Shown: positions 49,536-57,452 of the stretch, in pieces | Layout: the number at the start of each line of letters is the position of its first letter | Position numbering within the stretch: position 1 is the first letter of the stretch | From: a virus | IMG/VR virus record: IMGVR_UViG_3300044766_000192 | Location: 16,420-80,419 of that record | Length of the DNA: 64,000 bases | Direction: 5' to 3' (one strand) | Translations under genes and position numbers: made by a program | The notes under the pieces: generated by a model | Told to the model about the DNA's origin: nothing | What the model saw: the letters and a program-made list of their open reading frames with translations, nothing else | Database searches by the model: none

Positions 49536-51605
49536 TCACGCGGGCTCGGCGGTCGTGATTTGCGGTTTGGCCTCGTCCTCGTCTTCGTCTTCGTCGTCTT
49601 CGTCGTCTTCACCATCCTCTTCGGTACCTATGCTCATCAGCAGCTTGGTGACGTCATCACGATACGCCTGCGGCGCGTCAGGCAACAGCACGTCGATGAA
49701 GTCCGGGACCATGCCCTGAATCAGAAGATCGATCATCGCTGGAATCGGGATCTGGTTCTCCATGATGTAGAGCGCGGCCTGATGGACTGCCATCGCTGTT
49801 TGCTCGGGCACGACGCCATCGGGCATTTTTGAATTCTTTGGATCCATTCGTGGCGGATCCATCGACAGCGATTCGATCAATCGATCGACGCCACTACGCA
49901 GCTCGATGACCTTGGGCAAGAGCACACCGAACCATTCGACATCGGTACGGCCTTTGATTTTGCGCTGCGGATCATAGCCCGTTGCGACTACAGCAACCGG
50001 TATTGGTGCGACCGCTGCGATCGGTGCTCCATTGAGGCCGCCGCTCGGCGCGACCGGCGCAGAAGTTCGTGGCTGCTTCGGCGTGGCCCACGGTGGACGC
50101 GATGAAGCTGCGTGCCCCGCACCGTTGCCGTTGACCGGAACTGGCGCAGCTTGAATCGACGGCTGCGCGCCCGGCGGCGTTGCGCCGACGAACGTTCCGT
50201 CTTGGCGCTGCGCGACAGCGCCGCTCTGTTTGATCGTCGCTTCAACGCGTGCCATCTCAGCGAGGCGATCGTTCTGCGACTTGATCACGTCGGCTTGTGC
50301 GCGAGCCATCTCGGCTTGCGTGTGGAACCCAGCAACGGCTTCCTTGGTCTTGCCGCCCGTGTACTTCTCGACCATCTCCTTGACGCCGCCGCCGATGTCA
50401 CGCACGAGACCGATCACTTCGTTGCCGCCGCCCTGGTTGAGCTGCGCCGCGGTCTCGATCAGCGTGCGCTGGATCTGAAACATGTCCTGCCACGCGCGAT
50501 TCATCTGGCTCTGAACTTGATCGGCGCCATTCGAGCTGTCCTTCACGATCTGAAGCAGATCCTGTGGGCGCATGATGTTGGCCTGCACGCGCTCCATCTG
50601 CGCTTGGTTGCTGCGACCCATCTCCTTCATCGCCTCGACCTGTGCGCGCATTTGTTCTTGGAACATCATCACGACAGGATCGGGGCCGGCTTTGGCCGTC
50701 TCGCGCATGAGCAGCTCGTAGCGCGCGTTCGCGGCTTCGATTTGTCGACGCGTTTCTTCTTGGTTCGTGCGGATCAACTCGCGAAGCTCTTGCTCGCGCC
50801 GCTGGCGCTCGGAGTCAGCAAGCGCGTTTCGCATCTGCTCTTGGAGCATGCGATTCTGTTCACGGAGCTGTTCGATCGCGGGATCGTGCGTCGGCTGAGC
50901 CTTCACCAAATTCTGGCCCATCTGCTGGATGAGCTGTTGCAGCTCGGCGAACCGGCGATCGGACTCGGCCTTCATCTCGGCCGCGCGGCGCTCGAATTCG
51001 CGCTGTGCCGTTTGCTCGCGAGCTTGCGCGAGCTGCGCTTGCGTCTGTTCGAGCATGGCTTCGAGCCGTCGACGATCAGCATCAACCGCTGGGTTGTAGG
51101 ACTGGAAAGAGGGCTGTGCTTGAGGCATGTAACCCGGCTGCGGCTGCGGCATCGGTGGGAAGTAGCCGCCTTGTGGTTGCTGCTGCTGGTAGTACGACGC
51201 TGGAGGCAAAATCGCACCCCCGTTGAACTGTGCCATGGGCCTTGCCTGTTGCTGAGTTGTGATCGGAGCAGGGATAGCCGAGCTTGACGCGAGCAGCGGC
51301 GGGATGCGCTCGGGGAAGTCATGCGGGTTGTAGAATGCCGGCCACTCCATCATCTGGGAAGGTACCGACGAATCGACGATCGTGATCGCGTACTGGCCGC
51401 CACCCGACCACTCGTTGACGAGCCACTTCTCGGCGTCGCGGACCTGCTCTTTTGACCACCCCGTGCCCGGTGGATCGCCGTTCTCGGAGGGCGGGAGCGG
51501 GATCTCGTGGCGCATGTTGCCGCGAATCTTCTCGATTCGGATGGTGAACGGCTCGGCCATGGCTTCGAGCTTCGAGAGATCGAACTTCGGGGGCGGCTTG
51601 ATCAT
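49536..51605 (-). CDS. large coiled-coil protein with Pro/Gln linker and acidic tail
   Basis: A 689-residue protein. Residues 1-90 form a domain (FTIRIEKIRGNMRHEIPLP...WLVNEW); 110-170 a Pro/Gln/Tyr-rich linker; 175-330 and 340-470 long coiled coils (LEAMLEQTQAQLAQAREQ; REQNRMLQEQMRNALADSERQRR); then Pro/Ala linker, a helical domain near 580-660 and a very acidic C-terminus (EEDGEDDEDDEDED). Could be a scaffolding or packaging-organising protein. Start uncertain: an in-frame TTG lies 45 bases upstream. Confidence 0.55.
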   Translation of the reverse strand: MIKPPPKFDLSKLEAMAEPFTIRIEKIRGNMRHEIPLPPSENGDPPGTGWSKEQVRDAEKWLVNEWSGGGQYAITIVDSSVPSQMMEWPAFYNPHDFPERIPPLLASSSAIPAPITTQQQARPMAQFNGGAILPPASYYQQQQPQGGYFPPMPQPQPGYMPQAQPSFQSYNPAVDADRRRLEAMLEQTQAQLAQAREQTAQREFERRAAEMKAESDRRFAELQQLIQQMGQNLVKAQPTHDPAIEQLREQNRMLQEQMRNALADSERQRREQELRELIRTNQEETRRQIEAANARYELLMRETAKAGPDPVVMMFQEQMRAQVEAMKEMGRSNQAQMERVQANIMRPQDLLQIVKDSSNGADQVQSQMNRAWQDMFQIQRTLIETAAQLNQGGGNEVIGLVRDIGGGVKEMVEKYTGGKTKEAVAGFHTQAEMARAQADVIKSQNDRLAEMARVEATIKQSGAVAQRQDGTFVGATPPGAQPSIQAAPVPVNGNGAGHAASSRPPWATPKQPRTSAPVAPSGGLNGAPIAAVAPIPVAVVATGYDPQRKIKGRTDVEWFGVLLPKVIELRSGVDRLIESLSMDPPRMDPKNSKMPDGVVPEQTAMAVHQAALYIMENQIPIPAMIDLLIQGMVPDFIDVLLPDAPQAYRDDVTKLLMSIGTEEDGEDDEDDEDEDEDEAKPQITTAEPA

Positions 51606-51704
51606 CTTGGACACGTGCGCCAACGTAGACGACTCAGATTTGATGGGCAAGAATCCCGGTTTTTTATTTGCCCAAGGTAACTGACCGCCTTACAAGCGTT
51701 ATCG

Positions 51705-52142
51705 ATGCCAAAGAAGATCCTTCCAACCGTCGGGCCAGTCCTCACCGACTTCCCGGATCGTACTTTCGAACGTAAGCAGGGGTGCTGGAACTGCAAGGGG
51801 TGGTCTCACGAGCTTGGCAAAAAGCACTGGTCCGACCGACGCCAGAAAGATCTGGAAGTCGGCTTATCCCTTGCGCTTTCCAGTCCTCTCGGCGAAGACG
51901 ACCCGAAGGTGAAGGGCATTCGGAGAATGATAAACCATGTCGATCACGGAGTCGCCTCCAAGAGCCTCGGGATGTGCCTCGGGCACGGTGTCGACCGAAA
52001 CGGAGATCCAGTAGGCGATCTTGTAATGTCCACGTATCTTTGCGAAAAGTGGAACGGCGCCCAAGGCGCGTCGGTCGCGCGTGGCGGCGAAGCGCCGGAT
52101 CTGCTCCCAGCCGAGCTTGAAGACAAGCTCGAACAAAGCTGA
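51705..52142 (+). CDS. unknown protein with zinc-like Cys
   Basis: A 145-residue protein (MPKKILPTVGPVLTDFPDRTF...) with KQGCWNCKGWSHEL near residue 27 and further Cys/His (MINHVDHG, MCLGHG, LCEKW). Probably one zinc site. Stop overlaps the next start. Unknown function. Confidence 0.55.
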   Translation: MPKKILPTVGPVLTDFPDRTFERKQGCWNCKGWSHELGKKHWSDRRQKDLEVGLSLALSSPLGEDDPKVKGIRRMINHVDHGVASKSLGMCLGHGVDRNGDPVGDLVMSTYLCEKWNGAQGASVARGGEAPDLLPAELEDKLEQS

Positions 52143-52618
52143 TGTCGATCTTCATCTACATGCTTGTAACTCCAGCCCTTTACTACCTGGGCTCGCGAGC
52201 GATGATCACGAGCTGGCTCTGGCTGAGGTATCCAGCCCGGCTCTCGCTGTTCATGGATTGCTCTGCGTGTTCAGGTACTTGGTATGGCGCGATCGTCGGC
52301 GTGATCGGAGGCTACGTCTTGGGGCTACCGTTCCTCGGGCTCGACGGCAACTCGTGGCCGACCATCATCATCATTGCGCTGTGCTCGATGACCTGGACGC
52401 CGATCATCGCGGCCCTCATGCAATGGGCCTTCGAGACGCTCGGTTCAGCGGTACCTATCGATGACGCAGCGCAGGGAATCCCAATCGCCGAGCGCGAGGT
52501 TAAGATCCTGCCGACCGTCTTCGCCGAGAACCCTGAGGCCGCCAAAGAATTCGAGAAGGTCATCCGCGAGCAGCTCATCAAGGAACGGGCTCACCTGAGC
52601 GTCGTCCCTGAGAAGTAG
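52142..52618 (+). CDS. membrane protein with soluble C-terminal helix
   Basis: A 158-residue protein with four likely spans between residues 1 and 100 (IFIYMLVTPALYYLGS; GAIVGVIGGYVLGLPFLGL; TIIIIALCSMTWTPIIAALM), a CSAC motif in a loop, and a charged helix (EFEKVIREQLIKERAH) at the end. Similar to DUF1360-like small membrane proteins. Overlaps the previous gene. Confidence 0.6.
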   Translation: MSIFIYMLVTPALYYLGSRAMITSWLWLRYPARLSLFMDCSACSGTWYGAIVGVIGGYVLGLPFLGLDGNSWPTIIIIALCSMTWTPIIAALMQWAFETLGSAVPIDDAAQGIPIAEREVKILPTVFAENPEAAKEFEKVIREQLIKERAHLSVVPEK

Positions 52619-52619
52619 C

Positions 52620-52949
52620 GTGGGTCGCGGCGCGAGCAATTCCAGCGCGCCCTACTTCATCGCGATGCGTGAGTACGAGCGCCGGATGCTGATCGCCGCG
52701 ATCGATTCGTGCGGTTCGATCTCTATCGCAGCGAGCGCGCTCGGCGTGACCAAAGAGTACGTTCGGCTCCGAGCCCTGCACCTTGGCGGCGTACTCGCCG
52801 GCCAGGACAAACGAGAACCGCCAGGACCGATCGCGGGAACGCGGCCCAAAGTCAGAGCAGAAGGCTATGGTCTCAAGCGAAATCCGAAGCGCAAGCCACG
52901 CTTGACGCTTGTACCCGATCCACTCGAACAGAAAGATCCCGAACGATGA
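52620..52949 (+). CDS. helix-turn-helix protein
   Basis: A 109-residue protein. Residues about 22-50 (MLIAAIDSCGSISIAASALGVTKEYVRLRAL) form a Fis/Xre-like helix-turn-helix. The C-terminal half is basic and Pro-rich. The GTG start lies two bases after the upstream stop; an ATG at 52664 is possible. Could regulate local transcription. Confidence 0.6.
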   Translation: MGRGASNSSAPYFIAMREYERRMLIAAIDSCGSISIAASALGVTKEYVRLRALHLGGVLAGQDKREPPGPIAGTRPKVRAEGYGLKRNPKRKPRLTLVPDPLEQKDPER

Positions 52950-53452
52950 GCGGTTCAGCTAGCGTGACGATCCCCTACACCGACTTCGAGGCAATCCAAA
53001 CCGCGAGGAAAGCGGCCGAGCGTGAAGTCGCCGAGCTGCGCGAGCGAATCCGAGAGAACAAGATCGAGGCGAGTGACCCGACAGTACTCCTCGTCGCGCG
53101 CGAAGCACTCGAAGTCGCGCGCTACGCTGTTGCAAGCCTGCCTCCCGAATCGAACAAGGGCTGGCCTGCTCGCGCATTACGCGTGATTGCCGAGCACCTC
53201 CCATCACTGCCTGATGCGACGCAGGACGATCACGAGCTAGCCTCGACGTTCATCTACTTCGCGAACGAGATCGATCTCTACGAGAAACGTCGTCGAGGAT
53301 TCGATGATAGAATCAAAGAATTCGAAAAGACCGTCAAGAGCATGGTCAAGTGGCCAATAGACAAGCCGCTGCGCTACTACGGCAGTAGCGAGCCGTGTGA
53401 CATGTGGACGGGGCCTTGTTCTTGCGGCGCAACTCATACAGAAGGCGTCTAA
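52946..53452 (+). CDS. unknown coiled-coil protein
   Basis: A 168-residue protein (MSGSASVTIPYTDFEAIQTARK...) with an early coiled coil (AAEREVAELRERIRENKIEA) and a C-terminal Cys cluster (CDMWTGPCSCGATH). ATG overlaps the previous stop, so longer in-frame starts are rejected. Confidence 0.55.
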   Translation: MSGSASVTIPYTDFEAIQTARKAAEREVAELRERIRENKIEASDPTVLLVAREALEVARYAVASLPPESNKGWPARALRVIAEHLPSLPDATQDDHELASTFIYFANEIDLYEKRRRGFDDRIKEFEKTVKSMVKWPIDKPLRYYGSSEPCDMWTGPCSCGATHTEGV

Positions 53453-53535
53453 CGAAATAGTTGCCCAACGCGATCAAGATCAGTAGAGTCTTCTCCAAGG
53501 TTGCACCTCGTTCCCACCTTTCCGAGTCAGCCCCA

Positions 53536-53602
53536 GGCGCCCATCGTCGAGACAAGCCTGCACCGTTTGTCAGAGCCCGCCCCCGGGTTCACGATGGGCG
53601 CC
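53536..53602. ncRNA. candidate three-way-junction RNA between convergent genes
   Basis: Perfect 12-bp outer stem GGCGCCCATCGT (53536-53547) with ACGATGGGCGCC (53591-53602). Inside are two hairpins, GACAA...TTGTC and GCCCG-CCCC-CGGGT. Both flanking genes end here, so it may be a bidirectional terminator; there is no U run. Confidence 0.45.
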
Positions 53603-53615
53603 CCCATCATCTTGT

Positions 53616-54338
53616 TTAGGATGTGCCGTCGTCGTCATCGCCGAATAGCTCGGCCGATTTGCGAAGCGCCTCGGCAGCACGAGCTTTAGCCTCCGGGTCC
53701 TCATCAGGTTCCTCGTTGGAACCCTCGGCGAGCCCGCGTGCCTTCCGAAATGCGGTGAGTGTGTTAGCGGCCTGATCGAAAGTGAACGGCCACTTCATGT
53801 CCTTTAGGAGCGTGTCGCGCGCAAACGAAGCAGCACGATCCAAGCACTGTTCGATCGATAGATCTGGGTGCCGTTTCCTGAGATCGTCGATGTGCTGCGC
53901 GAGGTGACCGTAAGGCAGGCCGTGTTCCTTGTACCAGTGATAGCGATCGATCGCAGCGTCGAGTGCCTGCGGCCGGCTTCCTAGGAAGCACGTTCCACCC
54001 TTTGGGTTCGGCACGATCGCGCGAAACTTGCTGCCGTTCACGAGGTAGACGCCCGCGTAGCCGCCTTTGCATTTCGCGCTCGTTTCGAGCAGCGCGACAT
54101 CAAAGTCGATCGTCTCCTGCATGCTATACGCAGCGGCGCCCGGCGCCGACGTGCGCCCGCTGAGCTTGAGCATCGCTTCGGTCCACTCGAAGCCGAGGTC
54201 TAATTTTCCGTTGCGAGCATACAGCTCGACCTGAACGAGCAGCCGTTCGAGCGCTGCCTTCGGAGTCGTGTATATCAGCTTCGCGACCTCGCCGAGCAGG
54301 TTTTGCAGGTACTCCGAGAGCTGGACTTTAACTAGCAC
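53616..54338 (-). CDS. AP2-like DNA-binding protein
   Basis: A 240-residue protein. Residues about 90-145 read GGYAGVYLVNGSKFRAIVPNPKGGTCFLGSRPQALDAAIDRYHWYKEHG, the three-strand plus helix plan of AP2 domains found in homing endonucleases and integrases. N-terminal part is helical, C-terminal part acidic (EGSNEEPDEDPEAK). No HNH core seen. GTG start, leaderless from TAGGGT. Confidence 0.6.
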   Translation of the reverse strand: MLVKVQLSEYLQNLLGEVAKLIYTTPKAALERLLVQVELYARNGKLDLGFEWTEAMLKLSGRTSAPGAAAYSMQETIDFDVALLETSAKCKGGYAGVYLVNGSKFRAIVPNPKGGTCFLGSRPQALDAAIDRYHWYKEHGLPYGHLAQHIDDLRKRHPDLSIEQCLDRAASFARDTLLKDMKWPFTFDQAANTLTAFRKARGLAEGSNEEPDEDPEAKARAAEALRKSAELFGDDDDGTS

Positions 54339-54355
54339 GGGATCACCCTATCAGT
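54336..54355 (-). promoter_or_regulatory. class B leaderless promoter
   Basis: CTGATAGGGT, then six bases, then GTG at 54338, reading leftwards. Confidence 0.6.
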
Positions 54356-54646
54356 TTGAACGGGAGCGAACCAGAAACGGTATTGAGTAAAATCAATGCT
54401 TGACGATCTAACCTGCAAGACCACCCTGATTTCTGTGCTACTAGTCACGGGGATCTCGTCCCGAGCCTTTCTTGGCCTAGGGCGCTTCAAGCAAAATCGG
54501 CTAGTTTTAAGGGCGATAACACTTAATACAAGTACCTAAATCTCTATGGAAAGGTAATTTATATCAGTAGAGATGATAAAAAACATGATTTCTATAGCTT
54601 TCTGGTACTTGTATTAAGTGTTACCCCTTATCTAAGATGTTGAAAC
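54339..54646. other. AT-rich gene-free stretch with long inverted repeat
   Basis: About 300 bases, much more AT-rich than the surroundings. Its first 20 bases hold the promoter of the AP2-like gene and its second half a long inverted repeat. I see no gene in it. Confidence 0.55.
54517..54623. repeat. 20-bp perfect inverted repeat, 67-base spacer
   Basis: Arms TAACACTTAATACAAGTACC (54517-54536) and its complement (54604-54623); TAAGGG extends both arms imperfectly. Within the spacer, ATCTCTA and TAGAGAT form a second inverted pair. Confidence 0.8.
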
Positions 54647-55243
54647 ATGGTTCAGAGCATCATTCGGGCTAGGGCAGCCAAGGCTCTCCGAGCTGAAGCC
54701 TCCAAGCACGGGATCACGCTTAACGTTTTGATCTGCTTACTTGAACGACAGAGCTACAGCTGCGCGATCTGCACCCGAGAGCTGATCAGTGCTGTGTTCG
54801 GTGCCGATCAAGCGAATGCGATCGAGCTGAAACCCGTTGCGGTAAAGCGCCCGGCGCGACCGCGCGTCGACTACTGCCCGGAGACGGGCATCGTGCGCGG
54901 GATACTTTGTAGTTGGTGCCTCAGGCTCCTAGCCGATGAAATCAATCCGCTGGATCTGCTGAAAAAACAGATCCGCGTTGTTCCACGAACGCCGTGGGTG
55001 AATCCGAAACCGAACCGTCGACATCGCAAACGGAAGCACCGGAATTTCGTCATCCAGAAGACCCTAGCTCACGGGCGCTTCACTCCGCGAGACAATAGGA
55101 AGCGCCTTATAGATTACCTAGGGCAAGATCTCGACGAGAAGCTGATCTCAGCCCGGTGGCAAGAGCGACGGGAATCGCCGCGTGCGTTTGTTCCAACGAT
55201 AGAATCCGTAGCCGACTCCACCGACGACGATGCTTCCGAATAG
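54647..55243 (+). CDS. endonuclease VII-like protein with altered active site
   Basis: A 198-residue protein. The endonuclease VII zinc frame is present: CAICTREL, then CPETGIVRGILCSWCLRLL. But the key DHCH is replaced by VDYCPETG (His to Tyr) and the conserved Asn after the second CxxC is Leu. DNA cleavage is therefore doubtful; DNA binding may remain. The C-terminal 90 residues are basic (RRHRKRKHRNF). The 3' end overlaps the opposite gene by 96 bases. It lies right next to the long inverted repeat. Confidence 0.65.
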   Translation: MVQSIIRARAAKALRAEASKHGITLNVLICLLERQSYSCAICTRELISAVFGADQANAIELKPVAVKRPARPRVDYCPETGIVRGILCSWCLRLLADEINPLDLLKKQIRVVPRTPWVNPKPNRRHRKRKHRNFVIQKTLAHGRFTPRDNRKRLIDYLGQDLDEKLISARWQERRESPRAFVPTIESVADSTDDDASE

Positions 55244-56029
55244 CAGTGGCGCCCACTTCGCGAGCCACGCCGCGAAGCCGAAGGCTTGCTCGATGACGAT
55301 CAACGCGTCTTTGGCAAGCTCGATCGCGACGCCGCCGATCGCTTTGGCAACGCCCCACACGTCGGCGATGGCCGAGTCGTAGGCTCCGAGTGCGTCGAGC
55401 CAGAACGGTTTGCCGCACGCGGCGACGCCGAGCGCCTTCATCCCGTCGACGATCGTTTCCATCGCGGTGATGACCCAGACCCGAAGGCCCGGTGCCTTTA
55501 CCGCTACGCCGCGGGCTCGCGCGTCGCGCGTCGCGGCGAGATAGTCGATCGCTTGCTTGCCGAAGTCGATGAGCTGATCTCTGACGCTGTCAAGGTAACT
55601 CGTGTCGTACGTCGTCTGAAATTGCAGCGCTGTATTTTGCTGCACGTTGATCATGCCCATGACCTTGCCGACGATCGAGTCCAGGTCATCGGGCGTGTAG
55701 ATCCCCGTCGGGCGCCAGTTCTGTTTGAGGTCGTCGATCTTGGCTTGGTACGACGACGTATTCGGCACGCAGTTGGTCCCGGCGGCGGCTCCTGCTTCGT
55801 CCCAGCCGCCTGGAAACAAAGCCTGACAGTCGGACGAGCCGCCCCAGTATTGAGGGTCGGCGCACTTCTGAGCCAACGCCTGCGTGAAGAAATCGCTCTG
55901 GCCGAGCCCGCGCTTGATGAACTGAAAGCGCTTTGATTGCTTAAGGTAGATGCAACCTTGTGAGGTCGAGATGAAGTCTGGGGGGCATAGCGGGTTTACG
56001 CTACGCGCCGGTTTGGTTGAACGGGCCAT
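55148..56029 (-). CDS. large tail-anchored protein
   Basis: A 293-residue protein (MARSTKPARSVNPLCPPDFIST...). Head of about 230 residues with several Cys (CADPQYWGGSSDCQALFP; TNCVPNT), FIKRGLGQSDF near residue 45, and helices; an amphipathic segment; then a span at about 262-280 (WAPLLFGSIVVGGVGYGF) and YRWNKRTRRFP. Leaderless start. Virion membrane protein candidate. Confidence 0.6.
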   Translation of the reverse strand: MARSTKPARSVNPLCPPDFISTSQGCIYLKQSKRFQFIKRGLGQSDFFTQALAQKCADPQYWGGSSDCQALFPGGWDEAGAAAGTNCVPNTSSYQAKIDDLKQNWRPTGIYTPDDLDSIVGKVMGMINVQQNTALQFQTTYDTSYLDSVRDQLIDFGKQAIDYLAATRDARARGVAVKAPGLRVWVITAMETIVDGMKALGVAACGKPFWLDALGAYDSAIADVWGVAKAIGGVAIELAKDALIVIEQAFGFAAWLAKWAPLLFGSIVVGGVGYGFYRWNKRTRRFPSLLPPG

Positions 56030-56047
56030 GCCGCGAGCGTATCACCT
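56027..56047 (-). promoter_or_regulatory. class B leaderless promoter
   Basis: GTGATACGCT, then six bases, then ATG at 56029, reading leftwards. Confidence 0.6.
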
Positions 56048-56091
56048 AGCTCAGCGGAATTGAACGCCGGCACAATTCTCGTCAATGGCGG

Positions 56092-56661
56092 CTAGCTCGA
56101 TCGGCCGGCAATTCTCCGCGACCACGCGAGCACGCGGTCCGGGTACGGGATGTCACCCGGCTTGTGAACACCGCAGCTGTCGGGATCAGCGGCGCCGAGC
56201 GAGCCACATCCGTAGCCGCCGAGCGCTGATCGGAGATCACCGTGCGTGACGCGAAGCCACGCGCGCAGCTCGACGGCGCCAAGCCAGTAGCCGATCACCG
56301 GCACGCGCATCACGAGGCAGGCGAGCCACGAATTGCCGGCCATTGTCTGCAACGGGCCGCAGAAGCGCGGGCCATCCCCAGCGGGTTCGAGGCTCGGCCA
56401 GCTACCCGTCACGCGCTTGCCATCGACCACGCGGCTTGTGGCCATGGGATCAAATCGGCTCTCGACGTAGGCCCATCCGATCATCAGCTCCGGGGCGAGG
56501 CCGTGCGCGTGAGCCGCGTTCGTTGCGGCCATCACGTGCGTACGGACCCTGTCCAGGTCGAGGCTTGGTGCGAATATTCGCACTTTCTCAACGAGGCGTT
56601 GATCTATCGCAGATGGTGAGTCACCGTTTAGCATAAGGGAAACCCAGACAGCAAGAATCAC
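56092..56661 (-). CDS. lytic transglycosylase-like protein
   Basis: A 189-residue protein. After a short hydrophobic start (MILAVWVSLML) it has LMIGWAYVESRFDPMATS with the SLT-type catalytic Glu, FCGPLQTMAG (GPLQ as in GLMQ), and HGDLRSALGGYGCGS (the late ALxxYN-like block). Hence a second peptidoglycan glycan-strand cleaving enzyme, soluble or weakly anchored. GTG start overlapping the HNH stop. Confidence 0.75.
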   Translation of the reverse strand: MILAVWVSLMLNGDSPSAIDQRLVEKVRIFAPSLDLDRVRTHVMAATNAAHAHGLAPELMIGWAYVESRFDPMATSRVVDGKRVTGSWPSLEPAGDGPRFCGPLQTMAGNSWLACLVMRVPVIGYWLGAVELRAWLRVTHGDLRSALGGYGCGSLGAADPDSCGVHKPGDIPYPDRVLAWSRRIAGRSS

Positions 56662-57218
56662 GGCCGGTTTCCAGCCGCCACAAGGCGCTCTAGATCAGCG
56701 AGCACTAGACGCATCTCGGCTAGAGAGGCGTTGCTCTTTAGGGAATTGGCTCGATGAGAAACTACGCGGATGTTTTCGACGACGTAGCCGCGCTCGGGGA
56801 TGATGCGATCAAGAGATGGACTGTTCTTAACAGGGCCCGCGATTCCACGACGCTCGTACAACAGCTCAACGCCGAGGATCGGGCAATGGCTAGGAAGCTC
56901 GATTTTTAACGACGTGGTATCAACATCGAACCGAATTCCTTTGCGCTTCGCTCGACTCTTGGTGCTCCTAAGTGATTCGACGAGCCAAGCTTCGCGAGGA
57001 CTCATCGCATAGATTTTTGCCTTGTGCCGTAGTCGCCCGTAGCCCAAACGCTCCTTGTTGTTCTTCCAGTAACGAGTGGAGTATCTGCGAACTTTGTCCC
57101 GATTTGCGAGCTTCCACGCAACTACAGCAGCCTTGGCTTTGGCTTTATTACGCTGATAGGATTTTCGATTTCGCGCACGTCTTCGTTCTATCTGTGCTGT
57201 TTCAATATTAGGCTGCAT
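56658..57218 (-). CDS. HNH endonuclease
   Basis: A 186-residue protein. A basic helical N-terminus (RRRARNRKSYQRNKAKAKA) precedes an HNH-type core: CPILGVELLYERR, SPSLDRIIPERGYVVENIRVVSHRANSLKSN. This is the architecture of small free-standing homing endonucleases. Composition is AT-richer than neighbours, consistent with mobility. Its stop overlaps the transglycosylase start. Confidence 0.8.
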   Translation of the reverse strand: MQPNIETAQIERRRARNRKSYQRNKAKAKAAVVAWKLANRDKVRRYSTRYWKNNKERLGYGRLRHKAKIYAMSPREAWLVESLRSTKSRAKRKGIRFDVDTTSLKIELPSHCPILGVELLYERRGIAGPVKNSPSLDRIIPERGYVVENIRVVSHRANSLKSNASLAEMRLVLADLERLVAAGNRP

Positions 57219-57221
57219 TGG

Positions 57222-57452
57222 CTAGCTTGTCGCCGAGTCGGAATTGATCGCAAGCCTCACGAGATCGTAGATCCGGCGCATCTCTTCTAGTGAGGCCGGG
57301 CGCCCGAGATCTCGCACAACCCAACCTGCGATGAAGTCTACGATCCCGGGCCAACTACTGTGGACCTGGCGCACGCGATCGATTCCGCCTTGAGCTTCGA
57401 TCGCCGCTGCGAGGCGTGGCTTGATGTCTTTCTTGAAGGCTTCGGTATCCAT
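57222..57452 (-). CDS. small helical protein
   Basis: A 76-residue protein (MDTEAFKKDIKPRLAAAIEAQG...) with helices and a tail ending SATS. ATG overlaps the ATPase stop (GTGATGG). Unknown function. Confidence 0.5.
   Translation of the reverse strand: MDTEAFKKDIKPRLAAAIEAQGGIDRVRQVHSSWPGIVDFIAGWVVRDLGRPASLEEMRRIYDLVRLAINSDSATS

Noticed and set aside
50112-51287. 391-codon plus-strand frame opposite the coiled-coil gene
   Set aside because: Leu/His/Arg-rich composition from the antisense of a repetitive coiled-coil gene; no start signal.
53548-53590. tRNA-like cloverleaf in the three-way junction
   Set aside because: No anticodon-arm or T-arm signature and too short.
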